64,000 bases of DNA, taken from NCBI GenBank assembly GCA_028288705.1, contig JAQBNH010000014.1:124001-188000 (forward strand). The letters are read 5' to 3'. This document shows positions 35,771 to 43,983 of this stretch, piece by piece. The notes below the pieces were generated by a model. It searched no databases and was not told the origin of the DNA. It saw only the letters and a list, made by a program, of their open reading frames with translations. Source of the stretch: Ferruginibacter sp. GTDB taxonomy: Bacteria > Bacteroidota > Bacteroidia > Chitinophagales > Chitinophagaceae. Position numbers and translations under genes: made by a program. How positions within the stretch are numbered: position 1 is the stretch's first letter; each line of letters opens with the position of its first letter.

Positions 35771-36454
35771 TTGAATTCCTATTCACGCAACGATATCGCC
35801 ACTGCTATTGCCCTGCTCTTTCACCTGATCGGGCTGATCGGCATCCTGTTTATCGACCAAGCGTTGTTTGCAAAACTCACTCCGCTGAATCTATTGCTCA
35901 TGGTCGCTTTGCTCGTTTATACACAGCCGCGGCCCCATAAACATTTTTTAGTTTTGCTGATCCTGTGTTTTTTCATGGGAATTTTTGTTGAGATGATCGG
36001 AACAAAAACGGGGTTGCTTTTCGGCGATTATGCGTATGGGCAGGAACTGGGATTTAAACTGGAAGGCGTGCCACTGATTATTGGAGTTAATTGGTTTATC
36101 GTTATCTATTGTTGCGGTATCAGTATTCATACATTACTCGATAATATTATCCGCAGGCTAAGTGAAGAAACAGGTCGTGACCCGATGCCGGTAAAGGCTT
36201 TATCGGTGATCGTGGACGGTGCAATCCTGGCTGTTTTTTTCGATTGGCTGTTGGAACCTGTCGCAATGAAACTGGGCTACTGGCAATGGGCGCACGACCG
36301 CATTCCTTTTTTTAACTACGCTTGCTGGTTCGGCGTTAGTATGATTTTCCTTGTCGTCTTCTATTATGCGCCTTTTTCGCGACAAAACAAATTCGCTGTA
36401 AATTTGTTACTCATTCAGGCAATGTTCTTTTTGCTATTGCGCACTTTTTTATGA
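35771..36454 (+). CDS. cruF: Carotenoid 1,2-hydratase, CruF type
   Basis: 227 aa with a TTG start 2 bp after the previous stop; no suitable ATG is near. A membrane protein with about six hydrophobic segments of the DUF422 carotenoid biosynthesis family. Conserved features include FVEMIGTKTGLLFGDYAYGQELG, GVPLIIGVNWF and FDWLLEPVAMKLGYW. CruF adds water across the C-1,2 double bond of an acyclic carotenoid end. The stop overlaps the start of crtZ (ATGA). Confidence 0.88.
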   Translation: MNSYSRNDIATAIALLFHLIGLIGILFIDQALFAKLTPLNLLLMVALLVYTQPRPHKHFLVLLILCFFMGIFVEMIGTKTGLLFGDYAYGQELGFKLEGVPLIIGVNWFIVIYCCGISIHTLLDNIIRRLSEETGRDPMPVKALSVIVDGAILAVFFDWLLEPVAMKLGYWQWAHDRIPFFNYACWFGVSMIFLVVFYYAPFSRQNKFAVNLLLIQAMFFLLLRTFL

Positions 36455-36927
36455 ACTGGTTGATCTTTATACCAATTATGCTGGGCACATTCCTGCTCAT
36501 GGAAGTTATTACCTGGCTTACGCACCGTTATGTGATGCATGGCTTTCTTTGGTATCTGCATGAAGATCATCATCAGCCATCGCCGGGTTTGTTTGAAAAA
36601 AATGATGCGTTCTTCCTCATCTTCGCTATTCCAAGCTGGTTATGTATTATGTTCGGGCTGCAACAACAACGGTATTGGTTAGCCGCTGTCGGTTTTGGTA
36701 TCGCAATGTATGGCCTTGCGTATTTCCTGGTGCACGATGTGATCATTCACCAGCGCTTTAAATGGTTTAGCCGGAGTAACAATATGTACGTTCGCACGAT
36801 CCGTTGGGCTCATAAAATGCACCACAAGCACATGGGAAAAGAAGACGGTGAAAGTTTCGGGATGTTATACGTTGCTAAAAAATATTGGGAAAAGGTCCGG
36901 GCTGATAAACGACGAAAAGCCTTTTAA
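36451..36927 (+). CDS. crtZ: Beta-carotene hydroxylase
   Basis: 158 aa. Non-haem di-iron membrane hydroxylase that adds 3-OH to beta-ionone rings. All histidine clusters are visible: HRYVMH (25-30), HEDHH (37-41), HDVIIH, and HKMHHKH near residue 125. Four hydrophobic segments. ATGA overlap with cruF shows tight coupling. The next gene (cyclase) begins 45 bp later. Confidence 0.95.
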   Translation: MNWLIFIPIMLGTFLLMEVITWLTHRYVMHGFLWYLHEDHHQPSPGLFEKNDAFFLIFAIPSWLCIMFGLQQQRYWLAAVGFGIAMYGLAYFLVHDVIIHQRFKWFSRSNNMYVRTIRWAHKMHHKHMGKEDGESFGMLYVAKKYWEKVRADKRRKAF

Positions 36928-36971
36928 CGGTCCGGAAAATCGGTACCTATCTTTACAAAAATCGCAATTGT

Positions 36972-37670
36972 TTGAATGCTCACTACACTTACGCGCTCAT
37001 CATGTGTTGTTCTCTCGCAGGGCCATTATTGCTGAGCTTTGATAAGAAAGTAGCGTTCTATAAGAAGTGGAGATATGTTTTTCCGGCGATGATTTTTCCT
37101 GGCATCTTTTATATCGTGTGGGATGCTATTTTTACGGCAAATGGCATCTGGCATTTTAATAACGATTACATTATTGGAGCCAAGTTATTCGGTTTGCCGG
37201 CGGAGGAGATCGCCTTCTTTTTTATCGTGCCTTATTGCTGCAGTTTTATCTACGAATGTATCCGCTGTTATTTTCCGCGGTTTTCCGGACCAAAAAATAA
37301 TTGGGTATATCAATTCCTTGCAATCACGTTATTTTTTGCAGCCATCTTCTTTCACGACCGCGATTATACTTTTTACACCTGTCTGTTTACTGCAGTCTTT
37401 CTTTGTTGTTATGTTGTTTTTAAAAAACATTTTACTGGTTTTAACCCGAATGTTTTTTTAATAGCCTACCTGATTATCCTCCTGCCTTTCTTGATTGTAA
37501 ACGGACTGCTCACTTCCATCCCGGTCGTGATTTACAACAATGCTGAAAATATGGGAGTGAGGATCTACACCATTCCTGTAGAAGATGTTTTCTACGGCAT
37601 GCTACTGGCTTTCATGAATATTGCCGGCTTTGAAAAGTTGCGCAACCGCTCCGTCATTTCAAATTCCTAA
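36972..37670 (+). CDS. Lycopene cyclase, fused CrtYc-CrtYd type
   Basis: 232 aa from a TTG at 36972 (MNAHYTYAL); the nearby ATG is out of frame. Six to seven hydrophobic segments. Two CrtY domains are joined: the first half carries FYIVWDAIFTANGIWHF and PAEEIAFFF, the second IPVEDVFYG. The paired P-x-E-(E/D) motifs are catalytic in heterodimeric and fused cyclases of Actinobacteria and Bacteroidota. It cyclises lycopene ends. With CruF present it probably cyclises only one end, giving a monocyclic product. Last gene of the operon. Confidence 0.88.
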   Translation: MNAHYTYALIMCCSLAGPLLLSFDKKVAFYKKWRYVFPAMIFPGIFYIVWDAIFTANGIWHFNNDYIIGAKLFGLPAEEIAFFFIVPYCCSFIYECIRCYFPRFSGPKNNWVYQFLAITLFFAAIFFHDRDYTFYTCLFTAVFLCCYVVFKKHFTGFNPNVFLIAYLIILLPFLIVNGLLTSIPVVIYNNAENMGVRIYTIPVEDVFYGMLLAFMNIAGFEKLRNRSVISNS

Positions 37671-37720
37671 GCACCAACCAACTTGGTTTCGTCTGATTGC
37701 AGGCGAAGATTAATTTTTCA

Positions 37721-37741
37721 TTTACTAAAATAATTAGTAAA
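37721..37741. promoter_or_regulatory. Perfect palindrome TTTACTAA-N5-TTAGTAAA before the 2H-phosphoesterase-like gene
   Basis: Arms 37721-37728 and 37734-37741. A second overlapping inverted repeat, TTAGTA-N6-TACTAA, begins at 37734. The 120-bp gap between the cyclase and the next gene is AT-rich and holds this element about 50 bp before the ATG at 37793. It looks like an operator for a dimeric (MarR/HxlR-size) regulator. No T-tract follows, so a terminator is unlikely. Confidence 0.45.
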
Positions 37742-37792
37742 TTTATACTAAATTAATTCGCAATCTAATTTTTGAATCTCAATCGGATTTGT

Positions 37793-38401
37793 ATGCAGGA
37801 ACTATCGATGATGCCCGGAATGAAATTGTTTGAATACCTCGTTGTGCTCAATCCGCATGAAGCATTACGCGAGAAGATCATACATATTAAACAACATTTT
37901 TATGACAGCTACAAAGCAACTTCAGCTTTATATGGCAGGCCACATATCGCGCTCGTGAAGTTTACCCAACGGGAGATGGCAGAAGAACGCATTGTTCACC
38001 GGCTCAAAACAATTGCCATGGGTTATCACCCCGTAAAAATCGAATTACGTGATTTTGGCAGCTTTCCGGCACATACGATTTTTATTAATGTGTTATCGAA
38101 GGTTCCAATACAGGAATTAATTAAACATATCCGGACAGAAGCGCAGCAATTGATGAAACCCGATAATGAGCACAAGCCACATTTTATGCTGGAGCCCCAG
38201 ATGCTCGTCGCCGGGAAATTAAAGCCCTGGCAATTTGAAAAAGGTTGGCTCGAGTATAGTCATAAGCATTTTACCGGTCGCTTTATAGCTGATGCGATGT
38301 TGCTGTTAAAACGGCCGGTGGGCGAATTTAAATACCAGATCGCGGGGCGATTTGAATTTGAGAATTTGCCTGTTGCAACAACCCAGGGCGCGTTGTTTTA
38401 A
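37793..38401 (+). CDS. 2'-5' RNA ligase (LigT)/2H phosphoesterase-like protein
   Basis: 202 aa from the ATG at 37793 (the frame also opens at a TTG at 37772). It has the two-lobed layout of the 2H superfamily: His51 in RPHIALVKF and His130 in HKPHFMLEP, in matching positions of the two halves. The canonical H-x-T/S motifs are altered, because the hydroxyl residue is Ala in the first and Met in the second. It could therefore be inactive as a cyclic phosphodiesterase/ligase or use different chemistry. It starts a short run of genes ending at 42057, only 60 bp before the next. Confidence 0.7.
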   Translation: MQELSMMPGMKLFEYLVVLNPHEALREKIIHIKQHFYDSYKATSALYGRPHIALVKFTQREMAEERIVHRLKTIAMGYHPVKIELRDFGSFPAHTIFINVLSKVPIQELIKHIRTEAQQLMKPDNEHKPHFMLEPQMLVAGKLKPWQFEKGWLEYSHKHFTGRFIADAMLLLKRPVGEFKYQIAGRFEFENLPVATTQGALF

Positions 38402-38460
38402 AAGGGGTGACCCGTTTTGCCCATATGTTTATTGAAGAAGACAATATTTTAAAAATTTCT

Positions 38461-39567
38461 ATGAGCTCTTTACAACAGGATCATCATAAAGTGCTGGCAG
38501 AAGAACAGGCCGATGAACAACAGTATCATCATGGCCGCGGTGCGCAATTCAATACAAAGAATCGCTTTATAAAAAATGAGGTTACACAGGAACATGTTGA
38601 AGGTATTGATGATTGGGAAGAATCGAACCTGCGTACGCAGTACATCGAACAGCAATCAAAAACGATTGTAAATAAAGTGGAAAGCCAGGATGTGGGTATG
38701 GGCTACAGTATGAACCCATACGCAGGTTGTGAACATGGCTGTATTTATTGTTACGCTCGAAATGTGCACGAATACTGGGGTTATAGCGCCGGCCTGGATT
38801 TTGAACAAAAGATCCTCATCAAAAAAAATGCACCGCAACTGCTAAGGAAATTCCTGATGCATCCAAAGTGGGTTTGTTCTCCGATCATGCTGAGCGGCAA
38901 TACAGATTGTTACCAGCCTGCCGAACAGAAATATCGGCTTACGCGCGGGTTGCTTGAAGTCTGCAATGAATTTAATCAGCCGGTGGGCATTCTCACCAAA
39001 AATTCCTGGATACTAAAAGACAAAGATGTATTACAGGAAATGGCAAAGAAAAATATTGTTTCTGCTATGGTGTCGATCACCTCTTTTAATGAAGACCTGC
39101 GGCGGATCATGGAGCCGAGAACTACAACGGCGAAGCAAAAATTAAAGGTGATCGAAGAATTGAGTAAAGCGGGCGTACGCATGGGTGTAATGATGGGGCC
39201 GATGATACCCGGATTGAACGAACATGAAATGCAGCGGATTATGAAAGCTGCTGCAGATCACGGTGCCACATTTACGGCCTATACCTTCATCCGGTTAAAT
39301 GGTGCGATTAAATTTTTGTTCCACGATTGGCTGTACAAAAACCTGCCTAATCATGCGGATAAAGTCTGGCATTTAATAGAGGAAAGTCACGATGGCAAGG
39401 TAAACGATTCGCGTTGGGGCGTGCGGATGCGCGGCGAAGGAAATATCGCGCAGATGGTAGCACAGCAGTACAAAAAGTACGGGCAGCTATATAACATGAA
39501 TGCCGAACGCTGGGAACTGGATTGTACGCAGTTCAAACGACCGGGCGCACAGGCTTCCTTATTTTAA
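38461..39567 (+). CDS. PA0069-family radical SAM protein (spore photoproduct lyase-like)
   Basis: 368 aa from the ATG at 38461; other starts in frame are ATG 38425 and GTG 38407. The 4Fe-4S motif is C-x3-C-x2-C (Cys90, Cys94, Cys97; CEHGCIYC). Other family marks are HHGRGAQFN, VNKVESQDVGMGYSMNPYAGC, LSGNTDCYQPAEQ and the EPRT segment. The family is distantly related to spore photoproduct lyase, and a DNA or RNA repair role is often supposed but unproven. Neighbouring genes include another radical SAM protein linked to DNA repair (40028). Confidence 0.88.
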   Translation: MSSLQQDHHKVLAEEQADEQQYHHGRGAQFNTKNRFIKNEVTQEHVEGIDDWEESNLRTQYIEQQSKTIVNKVESQDVGMGYSMNPYAGCEHGCIYCYARNVHEYWGYSAGLDFEQKILIKKNAPQLLRKFLMHPKWVCSPIMLSGNTDCYQPAEQKYRLTRGLLEVCNEFNQPVGILTKNSWILKDKDVLQEMAKKNIVSAMVSITSFNEDLRRIMEPRTTTAKQKLKVIEELSKAGVRMGVMMGPMIPGLNEHEMQRIMKAAADHGATFTAYTFIRLNGAIKFLFHDWLYKNLPNHADKVWHLIEESHDGKVNDSRWGVRMRGEGNIAQMVAQQYKKYGQLYNMNAERWELDCTQFKRPGAQASLF

Positions 39568-39578
39568 AACATACAACC

Positions 39579-39947
39579 ATGAAATCAATCACGAAGATTT
39601 ACCTGGCAGAAATTATTTACCGATGCATCAATGAAACCATCAGCCTGCATCGCGAAGCGAAAAGAAATAGCTTTTATGTGACGGCTTTTCCCACGGCCAC
39701 TGATGAAGAGGTGCTGGATTTCGTGCATTCTATTCCCTATTTCGATGTGCGGCTGAAGGATTTTTTACTCGGGCAATTGATAGAAGATACGATCATTATC
39801 AGCCAATCCTGGGAGCTGGAATTTATGAAGAAAACCCGCTTGTGGGCCGAAAGTTTTGAATGGTTACATGGCAGTTACTATTATTTAAGTGATGCGCATC
39901 TTGATAAATTAAGAGCGAAAAAAATGTCGTTAAGCCTGCCATATTAG
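39579..39947 (+). CDS. Small conserved-looking protein of unknown function between two radical SAM genes
   Basis: 122 aa from the ATG at 39579, 12 bp after the preceding stop. Mixed alpha/beta, rich in aromatic and charged residues (FVHSIPYFDVRLKDFL, SQSWELEFMKK, EWLHGSYYYLSD), with no Cys motif, signal peptide or membrane segment. I do not recognise the family. The tight spacing on the left and the 80-bp gap on the right put it in the radical SAM transcript, so it may be an accessory subunit. Confidence 0.7.
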   Translation: MKSITKIYLAEIIYRCINETISLHREAKRNSFYVTAFPTATDEEVLDFVHSIPYFDVRLKDFLLGQLIEDTIIISQSWELEFMKKTRLWAESFEWLHGSYYYLSDAHLDKLRAKKMSLSLPY

Positions 39948-40027
39948 GCTGGGCATTTTGGAGTTGTACCACTGTACGACGCAATGAAGGCGGATGTTGA
40001 AAATGCCCGCTGATAAATTTTATAATT

Positions 40028-41278
40028 ATGATCGATCGTATACAGGAAAAACTGGCCATCCTTTCAGATGCAGCGAAATATGATGTGAGTTGTTCCAGTA
40101 GTGGCAGCAAGAGAAAAAATGACAACAAAGGCCTTGGTAATGCCAGCAATGGAATTTGTCATGCCTACACAGAAGACGGGCGTTGCGTTTCGTTGCTTAA
40201 GATTTTACTGACGAATGTGTGCATTTTCGATTGCGCTTATTGCGTCAGCAGAAAAAGCAATGATATTAAACGAGCTGCGTTTACCGTTCAGGAAGTGGTC
40301 GATCTCACGATCAACTTTTATCGCCGAAATTATATTGAGGGATTGTTCCTGAGTTCCGGCATTTTTACCAACCCGGATTATACCATGGAACGGCTGGTTC
40401 GCGTGGCGAAAAAATTAAGAACAGAGCATAAGTTCAATGGATATATTCACCTAAAGACGATTCCTGGTGCAAGTGATGAATTGATGAAGGAAGCAGGTTT
40501 ATGGGCGGATCGCCTCAGCGTGAATGTGGAAATGCCGACGGAGAAAAGCCTCGCTTTGCTGGCACCGGATAAAAAGCGTGCAGATATGATCCGGCCGATG
40601 CAGTATCTGCAGGGCGCGATCATCGAGAACCGGGAAGAGAAAAAGCTGTTCAAAAAAGCGCCGTTATTTGCGCCTGCCGGACAAAGCACGCAGATGGTCA
40701 TCGGTGCTACGCCGGAAACAGATCATGAAATATTATACCTGGCAAATGGTTTTTACAAAAAAATGGGGATGCGTCGCGTGTATTATTCCGGTTATGTGCC
40801 GATCAGTAATGACAACAGGCTGCCGGCAATAGGGACGCCTGTGCCGATGATCCGCGAAAACCGTTTATACCAGGCTGACTGGTTGCTGCGGTTTTATGGA
40901 TTCGGCGTGAATGAGATAGTAAACAAGGAGAACCCGCTCCTGGATATTGATATTGATCCGAAATTGAGTTGGGCATTGCGAAATACAGATATTTTTCCCG
41001 TCGATATCAACACGGTGGATTATGAATTATTGGTGCGCGTACCCGGCATCGGGATTCAATCTGCAAAGAAAATAATTGCGGCGCGAAAGTTTGCACGCAT
41101 CGGTTTTGAGCATTTAAAAAAGTTGGGCATCGCGATGAACCGCACGAGATATTTTGTTCATGCCGGAAATGATTACGATGTAAAAGATTATCAGCCCGGG
41201 CAAATAAAACAAATGATCCTTGCGCAGGGGAACAGTAAATACAAGCCGAATTTTTCTCCGCAAATAAAATTATTCTAA
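40028..41278 (+). CDS. Putative DNA modification/repair radical SAM protein (UDG-linked type, TIGR03916-like)
   Basis: 416 aa. The 4Fe-4S cluster motif is Cys65, Cys69 and Cys72 (CIFDCAYC), followed by a radical SAM barrel (FLSSGIFTNPDYTMERLVRVAKKLR, LSVNVEMPTE). The C-terminal region has a helix-hairpin-helix DNA-binding motif at about residues 326-366 (DINTVDYELLVRVPGIGIQSAKKI). This architecture is that of the radical SAM protein that accompanies the TIGR03915/uracil-DNA-glycosylase-like partner. Its stop shares one base with the next gene's ATG, so the two are coupled. Confidence 0.92.
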   Translation: MIDRIQEKLAILSDAAKYDVSCSSSGSKRKNDNKGLGNASNGICHAYTEDGRCVSLLKILLTNVCIFDCAYCVSRKSNDIKRAAFTVQEVVDLTINFYRRNYIEGLFLSSGIFTNPDYTMERLVRVAKKLRTEHKFNGYIHLKTIPGASDELMKEAGLWADRLSVNVEMPTEKSLALLAPDKKRADMIRPMQYLQGAIIENREEKKLFKKAPLFAPAGQSTQMVIGATPETDHEILYLANGFYKKMGMRRVYYSGYVPISNDNRLPAIGTPVPMIRENRLYQADWLLRFYGFGVNEIVNKENPLLDIDIDPKLSWALRNTDIFPVDINTVDYELLVRVPGIGIQSAKKIIAARKFARIGFEHLKKLGIAMNRTRYFVHAGNDYDVKDYQPGQIKQMILAQGNSKYKPNFSPQIKLF

Positions 41279-42057
41279 TGAATATCGTTTTGTATGACGG
41301 CAGCTTCGAAGGTTTACTGACAGCCGTTTTCGAGATATATGAATATAAAATTGAACAGCCGAAGATCTTTCGGTCAGGTGCTGCACCCACGAGTTTGTTT
41401 GGGAAGATGCATGAGGTGGAAATTAACAGGACAAAAAGCAACAGGGTGTTTAAGAAATTGCAGGATAAACTTTCTCCAGCTGCGAAAATGCAATTGTATA
41501 AAACCTTTTTATCTGAAATTAAAGACATTGAAAATGTTTTGTTGCGCTACATACAATATGTGATTAATAGCGATCGTGCGGTTGAAAATGACTTTAGCAA
41601 TCCTGATGTATTATTGTTGCAACAGCTTAGCCGGAAAGTGCATCGGGAGAAACATCGCATGGAAGCATTTGTACGGTTCCAGCGCACGAAAGACGATTTG
41701 TATTATTGTATTATTCAGCCCGACTTCAACGTGTTGCCTTTGATCAGCCGGCATTTTGAAAAGCGGTATGCCGATCAGTGTTGGTTGATCTATGACAGCC
41801 TGCGGAAATTCGGATTGTATTATGATAAGGAAAAAGTAGAAGAAGTATCAATGAATTTTGACACAGATTTACAAAACCGCGACGCATTGAAAGCATTGTA
41901 TGATGATGGCGAGGAATTATACCAGCGGCTCTGGCAGCAATATTTCAGCAGTGTAAATATTACCGCGCGAAAAAATATGAAATTGCATATTCAACACATG
42001 CCCCGGCGGTACTGGCGCTACCTCGTAGAAAAACAGGGCCGCCTTGAGGATTTGTAA
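41278..42057 (+). CDS. TIGR03915-family probable DNA metabolism protein (DUF4130)
   Basis: 259 aa, beginning NIVLYDGSFEGLLTAVFEIYEYK, the usual start of this family, and ending with the conserved HIQHMPRRYWRYLVEK. It normally forms an operon with the TIGR03916 radical SAM protein; in many genomes it is fused to a uracil-DNA-glycosylase-like domain. Here the glycosylase domain is absent (259 aa, one domain) and no UDG gene is adjacent. One-base overlap with the preceding gene. Role in DNA repair is inferred from genomic linkage, not proven. Confidence 0.92.
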   Translation: MNIVLYDGSFEGLLTAVFEIYEYKIEQPKIFRSGAAPTSLFGKMHEVEINRTKSNRVFKKLQDKLSPAAKMQLYKTFLSEIKDIENVLLRYIQYVINSDRAVENDFSNPDVLLLQQLSRKVHREKHRMEAFVRFQRTKDDLYYCIIQPDFNVLPLISRHFEKRYADQCWLIYDSLRKFGLYYDKEKVEEVSMNFDTDLQNRDALKALYDDGEELYQRLWQQYFSSVNITARKNMKLHIQHMPRRYWRYLVEKQGRLEDL

Positions 42058-42324
42058 TTATTTTTTTTTAGAGATTGGTTTTACAGAGATGTCAGTCACT
42101 AATAAGTACTGCTCCATATCGACGCCTTTAACGGTAACAGATTTTCCTTCAAAATTTTCGAAGTAGTCATCGTAAAAAGGGTTGCCACCATCGCGACGCA
42201 ATTTGATCGCCTGAGATTTTTTCTGCAGGACAAATCCTGTGTGTGCGTTTTTACTATTCCCGCCCATTTCAGCACGGGCGATCTTTCCAGTCACTTCAAT
42301 ATTTTTAAATTCATCGTCTGACAT
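42058..42324 (-). CDS. Small protein downstream of the caspase-fold peptidase, possibly OB-fold
   Basis: 88 aa; its start overlaps the end of the peptidase gene by 14 bp. No signal peptide or membrane segment; basic C-terminus (SKKK). The pattern IEVTGKIARAEMG, HTGFVLQKKSQAIKLRR, FEGKSVTVKGVDMEQYLLVTDI has evenly spaced short strands and a G-K-x-V-x-V-x-G turn like small OB-fold proteins, but I do not recognise a family. Strict coupling suggests it works with the peptidase, for example as an inhibitor, adaptor or substrate. Convergent with the DNA-repair gene at 42057, with no gap. Confidence 0.7.
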   Translation of the reverse strand: MSDDEFKNIEVTGKIARAEMGGNSKNAHTGFVLQKKSQAIKLRRDGGNPFYDDYFENFEGKSVTVKGVDMEQYLLVTDISVKPISKKK

Positions 42325-43849
42325 ATTCTTTTACCTCCAGAACTTTATTGTCTACTTCCTGAATTACCAGCACACGTAAAGTGTCAACCACAGGCCCGGC
42401 ACTCAGGCAACTGTACAAATGATATTTGTAATCAGAAGGCGCACCTGCTTTTTTAAATTGCGCAGCCTGCCTTTTTTTGAACCCATAACTGAGCGTGCAT
42501 TCATTGTTAAAATTATGATGTTTTAAAACAGCGTCGATCTCTTTTTTTACCGTGCCGCGAACCGTTGTGCTGATCTTCACCGGCGTATCACTGACAGCAT
42601 TAATGAAGACGGCTTTTTGCGACATTTTTTCACGGCGCTCCTTTCTCTCCCGCAATTCGTTTTCGCTGCGATTTACTATACTGGAGACAGGATTTTTCGG
42701 TGAGTTTTCTTTTTGCGGTTCTTCCACCGGTGATAGGCTGGGATCGCCAAGCAAAATAAACTGGATGATTGTTTTCAGGTCCATCGGATCCATTTTCACA
42801 TCACCCTTTTCTACGAAACGCTGCTGTGCTTCCAAAAATGCCCGGCCGCTGGATGCTCCCTTTCGAATCGCGATCAGAAAATACTGTGTGATATAATCCG
42901 CGGCTCCCTGGCTATCTGCGGGGCCGTATGCAGCGGTCGTACTGCCTAAAAATGCCAGCGCACCATTCAATAAATATGTATTGCAAATCGGTTGAGGAAT
43001 AAGCGTCGGGCGTAAAGCATTATAGAGGTGCGCGCCGTAACAACATTCGGCTGCGATAACCGTTCCAAAACTCACGCTGTTTTTTAGCATATCGGTGTGA
43101 TAGCAGACAGGATAACTGCTCGAACTGCCATTGGGCTGGCCATAAAATTCGGGCGTTCTTAAACCGCCGTGGCAATTAAAGAAATGCATGCGTGCGCCCA
43201 GTTCCTTTTTTGTGTAGTCCTTCAGACTCGGTGGTGCCATTTTTAATTTGCTGTTATCCTGGAAGATATTATCAAGCGAGAGCCGCGTAGACTTCTCCCA
43301 CCATTTTACGCTAAGAGAAAAATAGTTATTATACTCGGTTGCTTTTAAGGGCTTCCACTTTACAGCGTTATCTACGAGTTTAAGAAGGGAACTAACATCA
43401 TTACTTCCGGCGAGATCAGGCAAGCGTCCCAGAACGCGGGCCGGAGCAATAAAATCGCCGGCATTCCGGCTGAAAGCTGCTTCGCAGGCATAAGGAACAT
43501 CGCTGGGGACAAAGGCATCATCGTCGCCGGGGATCGCAATTTTAAATTTACAGTGTGGAATAACATCCGGTGCACCCAGCAAAAGAAAATAGTCGGGGCG
43601 GTAATAACGGGCGAAAGAATCGATGGCATTTTTGTTTTGCTCCGCATCTGTTGAATCAGTTACCTGTTTGCCTTTAACGCGTTTCATGTGTTGAGAATCA
43701 TCCAGGAAAACAAACATGGTTTTCACTTGCCGCTTTTTATCATTGCTGATCATTTTTTTGATAGCGGACTGCACTTTCGTTAACCCGCTGTTTCCATATT
43801 TTTTTAGCAGGACAGAACGGTTGCTGATCACAAGTTTATCGATGTGCAT
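42311..43849 (-). CDS. Caspase-fold cysteine peptidase, C25 (gingipain)-like, apparently cytosolic
   Basis: 512 aa from the ATG at 43849 (MHIDKLVIS); a longer frame to 43945 adds 32 residues that do not form a signal peptide. Clan CD features: catalytic His227 in FFNCHGG and Cys269 in VIAAECCYGAHL; YRPDYFLLLGAPDVIP, PSDVPYACEAAF and GRLPDLAG match C25 peptidase organisation. GALAFLGSTTAAYGP and FILLGDPSLSP are further family marks. After about residue 390 comes a Lys/Glu-rich linker and an unfamiliar C-terminal domain. Gingipains are exported with a signal and a T9SS tail; neither is visible here. Substrate unknown. Confidence 0.8.
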   Translation of the reverse strand: MHIDKLVISNRSVLLKKYGNSGLTKVQSAIKKMISNDKKRQVKTMFVFLDDSQHMKRVKGKQVTDSTDAEQNKNAIDSFARYYRPDYFLLLGAPDVIPHCKFKIAIPGDDDAFVPSDVPYACEAAFSRNAGDFIAPARVLGRLPDLAGSNDVSSLLKLVDNAVKWKPLKATEYNNYFSLSVKWWEKSTRLSLDNIFQDNSKLKMAPPSLKDYTKKELGARMHFFNCHGGLRTPEFYGQPNGSSSSYPVCYHTDMLKNSVSFGTVIAAECCYGAHLYNALRPTLIPQPICNTYLLNGALAFLGSTTAAYGPADSQGAADYITQYFLIAIRKGASSGRAFLEAQQRFVEKGDVKMDPMDLKTIIQFILLGDPSLSPVEEPQKENSPKNPVSSIVNRSENELRERKERREKMSQKAVFINAVSDTPVKISTTVRGTVKKEIDAVLKHHNFNNECTLSYGFKKRQAAQFKKAGAPSDYKYHLYSCLSAGPVVDTLRVLVIQEVDNKVLEVKEYVRR

Positions 43850-43983
43850 AATGGTAATTTTAGGTGCGGGATATAGTAAAATATAAAACATGCAGGAGCT
43901 TTGCAAGCAGTATTTAGGGATTTGTTCATCTTGCTTTGAAAGCAATCGCTCTCTTAATTTGTAACTTGCCTTAAATTAATTGT

